From positions 1-29,365 of the forward strand of contig JACPHN010000107.1 of the NCBI GenBank assembly GCA_016188575.1: a DNA stretch of 29,365 nucleotides. The letters are read 5' to 3'. The translations under genes and the position numbers were made by a program. This DNA comes from Candidatus Schekmanbacteria bacterium. Its GTDB lineage: Bacteria; CSSED10-310; JACPHN01. Positions 8,366-17,021 of the stretch are shown piece after piece; position 1 is the first letter of the stretch, and every line of letters starts with the position of its first letter. A model generated the notes under the pieces. The model had not been told where the DNA came from. It searched no databases and worked only from the letters and a program-made list of their open reading frames with translations.

Positions 8366-11333
8366 CTACTCTGTGGGGGCTCCCGCTACCGTGCCAACGT
8401 CTTGCCAGCCTTGCGATTCGGTGCTCTCCCACAAGCCAAGCTGCCGCGGCCGGCATACGCGCTCGGTGTACGCCAGCCGGCGCAGGTGCTCGAGCGCATC
8501 GAAATCGCCGGCGGCATCGGCGATGGGACCTTTCTCGTCCGGGATGCGGGTGAAGGTCGACGAGATCGGCAGCACCTCGAGAATGGCGGCGAGAGCAATC
8601 GGAAAGGTCGGGTTCTTGTCGGCGCCGCTGCGCTCGAGCAGCTCGCGCGCGGCCTGCAGCCCCGCGGCGTGGACGCGCTGGGCGGCGTGGTGGAGCGCGT
8701 CGATCATGCCGCGGCTGCCGTCGGGCGCGCCGAGAGCGCCCTTGGCGGCGCGCTTCTTGCTGTCCCAGAGCACGACACTGCTGGCTTTCTTCTCGGCCAT
8801 GCGGCCGATGATCTCCCGGTCGAGGTCGACACCCACGACGCGCGCCAGGCGCAGCGCTTCGTCGTAGGGAAACTCGGGCGCGCGAAAGGCATCCCAGGCG
8901 AGCACGAACCACTCGGTCGCGCCGTCGAGATCGGTGCGGCGCGTGGTCTGGAGGATCTGCTCCATGCGCCACTGTTTCACCTCGCGCCGCGCGGCCTCGA
9001 TGGCGTCCTCGGGAGTGACGGCGTACGGGTCCTCGCCGGCGCTCGCGCCGCGCTTCGGCTGTCCCCGCTTGAGCGGCCAGTGCCGCGCGAGCTCCTCCAG
9101 CGCCGGGCCGAAGCACGACAGGTAGAGGTCGACCCCCGCGATGCCCGCGGCCTGAAACTCGGCGACGCGGGTCCGCACCGCCTGGGCCACGCGCGGCTCG
9201 ACGTCTTCCCAGTAGGCAGCGGCGTCCGCGGCCGCGCGCGGCGGGCGGGGGCGGCAGACGAGAAAGATCGTGCTGGAGGCCGCGGCTTTGTCCCTGATGT
9301 GCATGCTGCCCGCGGCTTCCGTGTTGATGGGCCACGACGCGGAAATCGTAAACCCGGCTTCGAGCAAGCCCGAGGCCAGTGCGTCCCAGGCATCGGCGGA
9401 CTTGTGGGTGAACATGACGGTCATGAGGCCGTCTGGCTTGAGCACCCGGCGGCATTCGGCGAAGATCGCCGCCATGCGGTGGTTGTAATCCGCCAGGGCG
9501 AGGTCGCGGGCGCCTTTCTTGCCCTTGAACTTGGCGACATTGGCAACCGCCTCGTTTTCCTTGTCGGTGAGTTGCCGGCGGAAGAGCTCGGGGTAGAGGT
9601 AGCCGGACATCCGTTTCTGCCAGACGTAGAAGAAGTCGGACAATTCCGCATACATGACGTTGTCGGCATAGGGTGGGTCCATCACGACCAGATCGACGCT
9701 CTTGTCGTCCAGGTGGTCGAGCTCATCCCCGGAGCCGGCCGTGATCGTCACCAATGGCGCGTAGAACGACACCGCCGGCGCAATCGTGCGTTGGCGAGCG
9801 GTCTTGATCGTGGCCTTCACGTCAATGTCGGGTCGGGTGAGCTCGATGAGCTCCTCGAGGGCTTTTCCCGTGGCATGCAAAGCCCAATCGTACCCAAGTC
9901 CAACAATGAGCGCGGCCATTTCCGCATACGACCAAACAAATGCGAAGTCGTGACGATCAAATAGACTCCTTACACGCGAGGTAGTCGTATCCCACCGGCA
10001 TAATCGACAGCCGTAGTAGATAGTCTTGCTAGTGGCCAGCGACAGATACGCCAACGCCGCCCGCGTGACGTCGCTCAGCGCGCCTTTTGCTTCTTCTTCC
10101 CGCAGGAGCTCGCGAAAGACCTCGACGCTGGTGCCGTGGCAGAGGAGTTGGCGGGGGGAGAAGAGGTCGCGCCAACGGTACATGCCGTACAGGCGATGCC
10201 CGCGGTCGTAGTTGCAGGGGTCTCCGATTGCCTCCGTCGGCACGAGGTCAAACGCCTCCCACTCGGGCATTTTCTCCGCGAGCCGTGCCTGGATCGCGGC
10301 GGCGTTGTCGTCCTCGGGCCGCGGGGCGCGGGGCGCGGTAGCCGCGGTTCCATTTCTCGCTGGTGCGTCCGGTTGCGGTCGTCGTGATGACCCGCTGTTT
10401 GTAGACGACGGCAAAGAGCTGCTCGCCCATGCCGCCCGCCTGCGCCTGGCGCTTGATCTCGTCGCCGTCGACGGTGCGTCCGCAGTCCGGGAACGGGCAA
10501 CTGGCGATGCCGCGCGCCACGGTGCCCGCGGAGTGCTCCTTGGCCTTCGCCACGATCGCGAAGCAACAGCGCCGATGGCCGGTGACGGTGTTGGGGATCA
10601 ACCGCACCCCGGTCCCGTCCGGAGCCAACCGCCAGTTCGGACTGAGCGGAATGAGCCCGTCGCAGTAGGGGCAGGTGATCGTGCGGGACCAGAGGTAGTT
10701 GGTGGAAATCGCATTTGCGCCCGGTTCGAGTGGGTAATACGGCGCAAGCCTTTCTTCGCGTCGCTTGACGAAGTCCTTGGTGGTGCGCTCATACTCCCGG
10801 AGCACCTTGAGCCCGAACGTCATGGGGAGCTCGACCGTTGCCCGCAGAATGAGCGCGGCAACGGAGTTTAGATCATTGGCAAACGTGTCCAACCCCAGAC
10901 GGAGACCTTCAAATGGGATACTGCCGCCACCGGCCGTAGGATCGAGCAGCGTGGGTTTCGCGATTCCTATCCGCGACATCTCGAACCTGTACCACTCCCG
11001 GTCGTTTTTCGTCGGCAGATACTTGAATGCTCGATCGTACGGGTAGGCCTGCCCCGCAAAGCGCTCTCCGGTGCGGCGCGCCTGATCGATTCGCTGCCGG
11101 CAGGCCACCGGATCCCCATGAATCCCCAGGACGTGCAGAAACCTCTCGCGATCCGCGTCCTCGGGCAACAGCGACGCCAGGATCGCCGCCCGCGACGCCA
11201 CCAGCGGCCGGCGCGCCCACCAGACGTGAAGGCGGTTCGGCGCCGGAAACGGCGTCATGGGCGTTCGTTCGCGCTCGCCTTCCACGCCCAACGCCGCCAC
11301 GGGCATCCAGGTTTCGATCAGGCGTTTCTTCAT
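8366..11333 (-). pseudogene. DUF1156 adenine-specific DNA methylase, one frameshift
   Basis: The N-terminal frame runs from 11333 to about 10320 and the rest from about 10335 to 8366, together ~980-990 residues, the usual size. Residues 30-60 are the DUF1156 signature ([20 protein letters not shown]). DPTAGGGS (131-138) is the SAM-binding motif. Two Cys pairs (C221/C224 and C279/C284) make a zinc ribbon. After the frameshift comes the catalytic motif VVMDPPYADNVMY, and the C-terminus ends in YTERVCRPRQLGLWES. Family knowledge: this is N6-adenine DNA methylation, here presumably marking self DNA for the PLD-SNF2 system. The frame change falls inside a GC-only repeat (about 10314-10340), consistent with a 7-base insertion or a one-base loss. 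A sequencing or assembly error there is quite possible, in which case the gene is whole. It is coupled to the SNF2 gene downstream. Confidence 0.85.
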
Positions 11334-11515
11334 GATGGTAGGACTCCCGGTTCAGACTGGACCGTCACCGGCCCGCACCTTGCGGAAGGTTGCGGTGGCG
11401 TACGGCACGCAATTCGATCTTTCCGCGCACGGTCACGAAGCTCGAAGTCCGTAGTTGCGGCGGACTGTCTCCTGGGCGTCGATCGCATCGGTGATGACGA
11501 GCGTTTTCATCCCGT

Positions 11516-11743
11516 TCAAGCCGCCTGGTAGTCGAGGACCGCCACGGCCGCTCCCGATCGTGCTGCCTGATCGATCTGCCGGAGAATCTGTTCGGTCTCG
11601 GTTTCGCCGAAGTACGGTTCGCCACACTGGCCACAGACCTGAGCGGGGACGTGTCGAAGCACAAAGGTGTGGTCTTCGCGTTCGGCGACAAAGGTCGCCT
11701 TGCCGGATACAGTATTTCCTGTTTTGCAAATCACGCATGTCAT
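11516..11743 (-). CDS. YgiT-type zinc-finger protein (MqsA-family antitoxin-like)
   Basis: 75 residues. I chose the ATG at 11743 because it overlaps the stop of the upstream DUF4258 gene (ATGA) and gives the typical MTCVICKTG N-terminus. Two CxxC pairs (CVIC near the start, CGQC around residue 36) form the zinc-binding head typical of YgiT/MqsA N-terminal domains. The C-terminal part is a short helix rather than a full HTH domain. In the family this protein pairs with a small RNase-like toxin and neutralises or represses it. The partner here is the DUF4258 protein directly upstream. Confidence 0.8.
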   Translation of the reverse strand: MTCVICKTGNTVSGKATFVAEREDHTFVLRHVPAQVCGQCGEPYFGETETEQILRQIDQAARSGAAVAVLDYQAA

Positions 11744-12024
11744 GGTCGTTTCCTTCTCCGAAGGGTTGAATCCCATTGGTTGGGATCGGGTTCATAGAGA
11801 CTGATGACGATCGTTTCATTCGTGGAGGGGTTGTTCGCTGCAACGACATGCAGAGGCCGATGAGCGACAAAGCCGAGCACCAGACGACTCGGATAGGGGG
11901 TATCGTTGGGATAGCTTTCGATTTCCTCGCCATGCACGAGCACATGGCGCACATCGAGCGTCGCGATTCGTCGCTGTGCCATGCGTAGAATCGCATGGCC
12001 TGAAAAGATCAACGGCCTCTCCAC
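11740..12024 (-). CDS. DUF4258 protein (probable toxin partner of the YgiT-like gene)
   Basis: 94 residues with a GTG start. The N-terminus (FSGHAILRMAQRRI) carries the His/Arg-rich helix of DUF4258 proteins, whose common motif is HAxxRMxxRxI. The centre has GEEIESYPNDTPYPSRLVLG and the C-terminus VISLYEPDPNQW, both characteristic of the family. DUF4258 proteins are small, related to RelE/MqsR-like folds, and often sit before YgiT-type zinc-finger genes as toxin-antitoxin pairs. The four-base overlap with the next gene supports that here. RNase activity is inferred, not shown. Confidence 0.8.
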   Translation of the reverse strand: MERPLIFSGHAILRMAQRRIATLDVRHVLVHGEEIESYPNDTPYPSRLVLGFVAHRPLHVVAANNPSTNETIVISLYEPDPNQWDSTLRRRKRP

Positions 12025-12201
12025 GGCAACTCTCCCATGCTCAGAAAATGAACGGCTCGTTTGTCAATATGGCGAACCTCAATGTCCAGCCCATAGCGCG
12101 TCCTTCCAGCCTTCAGGAACGTACCCACCGAGCGCAGGTGGTAGCTTGAGCGCCGGCTTCGGCCTCGGAGGGATCTCGTGGCCGTCACTGAGAACGGTAT
12201 C

Positions 12202-12250
12202 GGCCCCACGTTTGTCAGATCAGGTACTCTACCATACTGGGTTTCAATTC
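12202..12250 (-). pseudogene. Remnant of a Septu-like ATPase start
   Basis: Read on the minus strand, this stretch (GAAACCCAG, ATGGTAGAGTACCTG, then CTGACAAACGTGGGGCCG) aligns with the start of the ATPase gene at 17010 (TGAAACCCAACAGC, ATGTTAGAGTATCTG, then CTGACAAACGTCGGGCCG). The encoded peptide would be MVEYL...LTNVGP, with a one-base deletion in between. Homology fades after about 16 codons. It lies directly behind the stop of the DUF3226 gene, so a second ATPase gene once followed it. The rest of the gap to 12025 shows nothing recognisable. Confidence 0.55.
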
Positions 12251-13055
12251 TCCGCGTTTTCGTCTTCAATAGCGATGGCGAGTAAGTTGGCCAGAAAAGT
12301 CGTCAGCGCGCCCAATGCTGGTATGGATTCCGGCAAGACAGGCAACCAACCCTGATCCTCAAGCGACGCGGCCAGTGGCTTGCCAGGCTTGAGTAGCGCA
12401 ACCATGGCAGACAGGCGCGCCTTTTTCGGGCCAGCAGGTTTCGAGAGCTCCTTGTGATCGGCATGGCTTGCTGGGGCACACGGTTGCCAATCCTTTACGA
12501 AGTTCTGTGCATGCTGGTGCAAAGCCGGAAAGCGCCTTTCGCCGATTGGCAGCAACAAATCTTCTAACGTGCCCGGCTGCTGGAGTCCCGGTAGCGCATA
12601 AACACCCGCACGCCGGTTTCCGGAGGTTGCAACCGTGTCAAGGCCGTCGGGACAAGGATAGCCGCTTTCCGCCAGCAGCGCCGCGAATCCATCAAAGCGT
12701 TGTGACAACGGCTCCTCATCGGAATCGAGCACAATGCCACGGCCTCTGGCTGGCACTCCGTCCGGATAAACGCTTCGCTGTCCATCAGCAACTGGCGTCG
12801 GATGTTTGTCAAGCCCGAGGCATTTCGCAACGCGACGAGCAAGCCAGCGCGTTGGACGAAAACAGGCGCCGGCACCGCCAACCGAGAAATGTCGTCTGCA
12901 ACCGGCCACTTGAACGAAGCGAGCCACTGTTGGGCTGCTTCCGGAAACAGGGACTTGGCCTTCACCTTGTTGAAGCGGAAGCGCTTGCAGAGAACCTGAA
13001 TGAGAAAGGCGACATCGAGCACGCCCTCGATGATGACATAAACGAATGAATTCAT
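12244..13055 (-). pseudogene. DUF3226-like TOPRIM protein, frameshifted
   Basis: The ATG at 13055 overlaps the ATPase stop (ATGA), so it belongs to the same two-gene operon. The first ~90 residues (MNSFVYVIIEGVLDVAFLIQVL) have the TOPRIM-type Glu segment (V/I-E-G-x-x-D-x-x-F-L) and run to ALRNASGLTNIRRQLL. The downstream frame, ending at 12244, has GIVLDSDEEPLSQRFDGFAAL, the TOPRIM Asp motif (D-S-D-E), and continues to IAIEDENAEN. The frame changes somewhere around 12720-12790. Together about 235-240 residues, normal for DUF3226/DUF4435-type proteins. Such proteins are the nuclease-like partners of AAA ATPases in PARIS- and OLD-like defence pairs. As it stands the product is broken unless the shift is a sequencing error. 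Confidence 0.65.
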
Positions 13056-14080
13056 CGCAGATCGAGCCCCGCTTCGCGCATCTCGATTATCCGCTCCTTG
13101 CCATAGCGACGAAGCTCATGCCCATGATCGGGGCCGAGTCCAAGGTAGTACGCTGCCGCGTCTACGACCTGCTCGCGCGTCGCTTCCATCATGGCATCGC
13201 AGGCCTCGAGACTGTGTGTGCTGGCGAGAATCTGCACATCGGCTTCGGCGGCACCTTCCACAAGTCTGGTCATCACGCGGGGGAGAATACGTGGATGAAT
13301 TCCTGCTTCCAGCTCGTCAATCAGGAGCAAACCGCCGGACGCTCGAGTCAAGGCCAGCGCCAATGCCGCCGAACGGCGCATACCGTCGCCAAAAGAAGCG
13401 AGATCTACGACGCCACGGCTGGCATGGGTGACGCGGACGCCGTCGCGACCGCGAACCGCGCTGACATCGAGTCCTTGCACCTCCGGGTCGAAGAGTTGGA
13501 GCAAGTCGACTGCCAACTGCTTTCGACCCTCGTCGACAACCTTGCTCAGGTGCTCCAGAAGCGCCCGGGTGGATCGATGCGTTGCGGGTGTAACGGTGAA
13601 GCAACGATACGACTCGACATCCCTGCCATACGCCGCGGGCGCTTCTCGGCGAAAGACCATGTCATGTACCGTCTGGCGGTTTATCCGCGCTTCGATGCGT
13701 AACGTCACATCACCCGATTCCTCGGCATCCCAGCTCAAGGTGGCAAGGCCCGACGCTTGCAGGTCTCGGCTTGCCAACGCGACCTGTCCCGTGAGCCTGA
13801 GCGCACGAGACTGCTTCGGACCGTCATCGAGATCCAATGGGACACCTGAAGGGAACAATGACCAGAGCCCGTCGGCGAGTGGCATATCCATGTCGCGCTG
13901 GCGCGCCACCTGTACCCACTGCGCGGGGTCAAGCGGACGCAGCAGGAGCGAGGCAGCTTCCAGTACGCTGCTCTTGCCCGCGTTGTTCGCCCCCACGACC
14001 AGTGTTATCGGTGCCAGGTCATCGAGGACGACATCCATCATGCCTCGAAAGCGCTGGATCACAAGTTGTTTCAGGATCAT
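13052..14080 (-). CDS. AAA (AAA_21/AAA_15-type) ATPase of an ATPase-TOPRIM defence pair
   Basis: 342 residues from the ATG at 14080, which has GAGGA a few bases upstream. The N-terminus is the usual LKQLVIQRFRGMMDVVLDDL of ABC-like single-gene ATPases. Walker A is GANNAGKS (30-37), an SFGDGMRR signature follows around two thirds along, Walker B is LLLIDELEAGIHP, and the switch His is in ASTHSLEA. The frame is intact. The following gene is a DUF3226-like TOPRIM protein with overlapping stop/start. Such ATPase+TOPRIM pairs (OLD class 2, PARIS AriA/AriB) sense phage proteins or DNA ends and release a nuclease. The exact subtype here is inferred. Confidence 0.8.
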   Translation of the reverse strand: MILKQLVIQRFRGMMDVVLDDLAPITLVVGANNAGKSSVLEAASLLLRPLDPAQWVQVARQRDMDMPLADGLWSLFPSGVPLDLDDGPKQSRALRLTGQVALASRDLQASGLATLSWDAEESGDVTLRIEARINRQTVHDMVFRREAPAAYGRDVESYRCFTVTPATHRSTRALLEHLSKVVDEGRKQLAVDLLQLFDPEVQGLDVSAVRGRDGVRVTHASRGVVDLASFGDGMRRSAALALALTRASGGLLLIDELEAGIHPRILPRVMTRLVEGAAEADVQILASTHSLEACDAMMEATREQVVDAAAYYLGLGPDHGHELRRYGKERIIEMREAGLDLR

Positions 14081-14327
14081 CGGAATTCCTCGGCGCGGGG
14101 TGCCGGGCTGGCACCTTGTCTGTAGGTTTGTTGCGCACCCATGAACATCAAGAAACTTCCTTCGTTGGATGGGGTGTTTGAGCGCGTGCTCGATAATGCC
14201 CGAAGCGAACGCCTCGGTCAAGAGCATTTCGCCCTGTTCATCTGCGGCTCGCTCGGTTCACCGCGGCGTCTCTTGGATGGCGCTACCGGTGCCGCAACCA
14301 AACACGTGCAACCTGCAAGAAAAGGTG
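14081..14327. other. Intergenic region between the ATPase gene and the 21-bp array
   Basis: These 247 bases separate the ATPase start from the repeat array. Short frames cross them on both strands (for example a plus-strand ATG at 14141), but none has a recognisable product. The ATPase operon promoter presumably lies here. I see no convincing -35/-10 pair. Confidence 0.4.
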
Positions 14328-14537
14328 ATCGATCGAGAAATGGACGCGGGCGAACGGCACGTGAGCGGGGCCGACCGAGCCAAACGCTCCATCGATCGCG
14401 TTCGGAGCGGCATCGATCGCGTGTGTTGCTCGCTTGATCGCGAACGAAACTGGCTGGATCGAGCATGGAGCTCGATCCAGCGAGCCATTGGCTCGATCCG
14501 CGGCGCAAAAAAGTCCATGGGTCGACCTTCGATCTCG
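14328..14537. repeat. Ten degenerate 21-bp tandem repeats (heptad-coding, hairpin-forming)
   Basis: Ten consecutive units of exactly 21 bp start at 14328, 14349, 14370, 14391, 14412, 14433, 14454, 14475, 14496 and 14517. On the plus strand most read ATCGATCGAGC, then about five free bases, then GCTCG. Translated in plus frame 14328 this is a seven-residue repeat of the form (I/L)-D-R-A/V-x-x-S. The minus strand is also open, with a repeat ending in R-S. Because GCTCG of one unit meets ATCGATCGAGC of the next, the array is full of inverted repeats. The best is CTGGATCGAGC (14454-14464) with GCTCGATCCAG (14470-14480). The array begins 53 bases beyond the stop of the 158-aa gene, on the downstream side of that gene. 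Confidence 0.85.
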
Positions 14538-14589
14538 ATAGCAGGCCGGCAGCAGCCGTGCGCCGCCGCAGCGCGACGCTCAGCCGCGG

Positions 14590-15066
14590 TCAAGGCGAGG
14601 TGCGCGGGGTGCGCTTGCGGCGCTGCGCGGCGAAGCGCTCGCCCAGCTCGGTGACCATGGCCGAGACGCCTGGGTCGCTGTCCTGCTGCTTCTGCAAGTA
14701 GCCGTAGACCAGGAGGGCCGCCTGGAAGGCCTCGCTGCCGGCCTGCATTGTCGCGTCGTCAAGGGCTCGCTGCAAGGCGACGAGTCGCAGGGACAGGGAC
14801 TCACCTTGCTGATAGAGCGTGACATCGCGCCGGAAATCCGCAATGTCGAAGTTACGCGCAAGCAGGTCGGCATGGGTTTCGGCGGCCTCGAGCGCCTTGG
14901 TCACGAAGGCAAGGGACTTGTCGCCGAGTTTCGGCAGCGACCGCCGCTCCTCGTCGGTGAGCGCGATGTCGAAACCGGAACAAAGAGCGTCGAGCGCCTG
15001 CAAGTGGCCGACGGCCTCCGCGAGCTGCTCGGGCGAAAGAACCAGATCGATGCGATTCTCTACCAT
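14590..15066 (-). CDS. Conserved 158-aa helical protein next to the 21-bp array
   Basis: 158 residues, ATG preceded by AGGAG at good spacing. The product is all-helical, with LSPEQLAEAVGHLQAL, a central LTDEERRSLPKLGDKSLAFVTKALE block, RNFDIADFRRDV, and a C-terminal helix followed by a basic RRKRTP tail. I recall a widespread but uncharacterised family with the pattern L-T-x-E-E-R-R-x-x-P-K-x-G-D-K-S-x-x-F-V in Verrucomicrobiota, Planctomycetota and others, but cannot check that here. It has no enzyme motif, signal peptide or membrane segment. It has its own likely promoter upstream (15180-15208), unlike the coupled neighbours, and is followed directly by the 21-bp array. The array and the gene may be one unit. 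Confidence 0.65.
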   Translation of the reverse strand: MVENRIDLVLSPEQLAEAVGHLQALDALCSGFDIALTDEERRSLPKLGDKSLAFVTKALEAAETHADLLARNFDIADFRRDVTLYQQGESLSLRLVALQRALDDATMQAGSEAFQAALLVYGYLQKQQDSDPGVSAMVTELGERFAAQRRKRTPRTSP

Positions 15067-15179
15067 TCCGCGTCTCCTGTAGCGAGTGATCGGATACGGC
15101 CCACTGCCATATCTCGGTGGGGACCAGGGGGGCCGACGGCAGGCATCTCGGAGGAACCGTCGTCACGCGATTGCCCATC

Positions 15180-15208
15180 AACCTAGGCTGGGTGCGCACG
15201 CGCGTCAA
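15180..15208 (-). promoter_or_regulatory. Candidate sigma70-type promoter for the 158-aa gene
   Basis: On the minus strand TTGACG (15208-15203) and TAGGTT (15185-15180) are separated by exactly 17 bases, facing the 158-aa gene. This would give a leader of about 105 bases. The -35 is close to consensus and the -10 moderate. Confidence 0.4.
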
Positions 15209-15246
15209 GCGTAGACGCCAACTGCTGATCGCGTCATCTGACCAAT

Positions 15247-15789
15247 TCAGGTGTCTCCTGGCCGCAATCTGCCCTGTCGCCGCAACTCTCTCGCCACGAA
15301 GGGTGCGTGGCGGGTGAGGTGTGCCAGCGAAATCTCCCCATCCCAATACGCCTCCGCATATTCGGCCCGTGCATCGCAGCAGATATCATCACGGAGCCCC
15401 AGGCGCGTAATCGTGGTCTCGACGGCATGCGCAACCCCATCCGGCGAGCACGCCAGTCGGTAGTTGTTCCACTCGTACACCCGATCCCATCTCAGGGACT
15501 TGGCAATGACGTGGTCCACGCTCGGTGCACCTGTGCCACGGGGAATGTACAGGCAAAGGTAGGCACAAAGCCTGTGGTAGCTGGAAAGCAGGTCATGGAG
15601 CGCATCTCGCCAATACGGAGGAAACGCGGCGGCCGGAATCTCATCCCTCGCCTGGGCAATCTGCTTGTGGCGTCTGCCGGCGGTCCTCAATGGTTTCTCG
15701 CCGACCATCTCGGCAATTGACCGAAGACCTGGCGCTCGCACTTCGATATCGAAGGTCGGGGGTTCGTCGGCGCGATCCACGTGCATCAT
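15247..15789 (-). pseudogene. HNH endonuclease (PtuB-like) lacking its third motif
   Basis: The ATG at 15789 overlaps the stop of the upstream ATPase (ATGA), giving 180 residues. The N-terminal part has FDIEVRAPGL and RDALHDLLSSYHRLCAYLC. The core has GAPSVDHVIAKS (the first His of the HNH fold) and YEWNNYRLACS. In relatives I know, ACS is followed by an L-M-N-x-R-K stretch and a DVLDPF segment, which bring the last Asn/His of the motif. Here the sequence jumps to PDGVAHAVETTITRLGL, which belongs about 50-60 residues further on. The C-terminus (ARELRRQGRLRPGDT) is normal. The frame is open, so a shortened protein may be made, but nuclease activity is unlikely. The ATPase+HNH order matches Septu (PtuA-PtuB)-like pairs. 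Confidence 0.65.
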
Positions 15790-17010
15790 GGCTGTCCTCC
15801 GCTCCGCTCCACGAACGCGTTCCAGCGCACCCAAAAGCGGTCCCCATCGGCAAGGACCGCACGAAGATCCTGGTGGGCTGCCATGACCCGCGCAAGGCTC
15901 GGGTTGGTCTGCCGCAAGATCTCTCTTGCCCGAAGGATGGCGTTTTCAGCCTCGATGCTGCCGCGATCCGTGGGAAGGTCAAATGCTTCGCTCGTAAGCC
16001 AATAGCCCGCCGTTCCATGCAGCGTGTAGGTCCGCTTGCGCAGATGAGCTCGGGGTGGGTGTCCATCGAGGTCGAGATCGAACCAGGCGTCCTTCGCCGG
16101 GTCAAACCAGGGTTCGGCCGATGCCAGGATGAGCGGCGAGTGCGTCGCGACGATAAGCTGAACGTCCGCCCGATCGTGCAGGACGGCGGAAAGATCCCGA
16201 AGCGCCCGCAAGATGAACCGCTGCCAACGTGGATGAAGATGGCTCTCGATTTCGTCAAACAGCAAGATCACCTGGGCAGCGCGCTTCTCCCCCAAACGCT
16301 CCGCCGCGACAGCATGCTCGTTCCAGGACCACATGAGCATATAGGCCAGTCCGGCGATGCGACGCACGCCTGACGATGCGTGCACGATCGGAACAACCTG
16401 CTCATAGCCTGTGCGAATGGTGGGGATGTCTTGAGCGTCATTTACCGACAGCCGCGTCACTGGCCCCACCAGGATGGGCTCAGTGCCGCGAGCCAGGACG
16501 TCAAGGATCTCGGCCATCTTGCGGGCGTTGTCGCCGTTCTCGCGAATCCAAAGAGACCAATCATCGAGCAGGCCCTTACAGACCTTGGTGGGCTTGCCAT
16601 CGACCTCCACGACAAGCCCTTTCCAGACGTCCTCGGGAGCGAAGACATATCCAGGAAGTCGCTCCTGGATGTCGACATTGCCTTTTCGCTTCCAGTAGTT
16701 GCGAGCCGGATCCCACACCGAGAATCCTCCGTCGGCATGGGCATAGATGACCAGTCCAGGATTCCATGGACGACCCGCCTTTCCCCTCCAGGCTTCGTCG
16801 CGCGCCGCATACGTGCTCTCGTAGGTGACGCTTCCTGTCTTCGAGGCAAGACGGAATTCGATGGCCGCGCGTGCTTTCGGGTCAGTCGGTTGGGCCGAAT
16901 ACCCTGAGGTTAGCTTCGTTGTCCCCCGTGATCAGGTTGAGCCGCGGGGCGAGCTCCATCTCCATCTCGGGCGCCGGCCCGACGTTTGTCAGCTTCAGAT
17001 ACTCTAACAT
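15786..17010 (-). pseudogene. Septu-like AAA ATPase with the P-loop deleted
   Basis: The start (ATG 17010, MLEYLKLTNVGPAPEMEMELAP) runs to RLNLITGDN. In this family the next residues are GLGKS, the Walker A lysine loop. Instead the frame reads EANLRVFGPTD and stops. The remaining protein continues in another frame from about 16905 (QPTDPKARAAIEFRLASKTG) through IYAHADGGFSVWDPARNYW and a long middle domain. Walker B LLFDEIESHLHPRW and VATHSPLILASAEPW are both intact, and the end is at 15786. So the deletion removes the nucleotide-binding loop and shifts the frame. The open part from 16718 could still be made from an internal GTG. The downstream HNH gene overlaps its stop. Normal length would be about 420-430 residues. 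Confidence 0.75.
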
Positions 17011-17021
17011 GCTGTTGGGTT

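Noticed and set aside
4952-9964. Very long plus-strand frames (546 aa at 4952-6592 and 1100 aa at 6662-9964)
   Set aside because: They lie antisense to the SNF2 helicase and the DUF1156 methylase, are Arg/His/Gly-rich with no domain, and are expected by-products of high-GC codon use.
11433-11510. 25-codon minus frame MKTLVITDAIDAQETV after the YgiT-like gene
   Set aside because: Too short and unrecognised. It could be the start of a lost gene, but nothing supports a function.
12009-12269. 86-codon minus frame
   Set aside because: It covers the ATPase-start remnant and shifts into unrelated sequence. It looks like decay rather than a gene.
14141-14437. Plus-strand frame starting MNIKKLPSLDGVFERV
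   Set aside because: It has no known domain and runs into the repeat array, where every frame is open because of the 21-bp period.
14328-14537. CRISPR array
   Set aside because: The repeats are adjacent without unique spacers and the units are 21 bp and degenerate.
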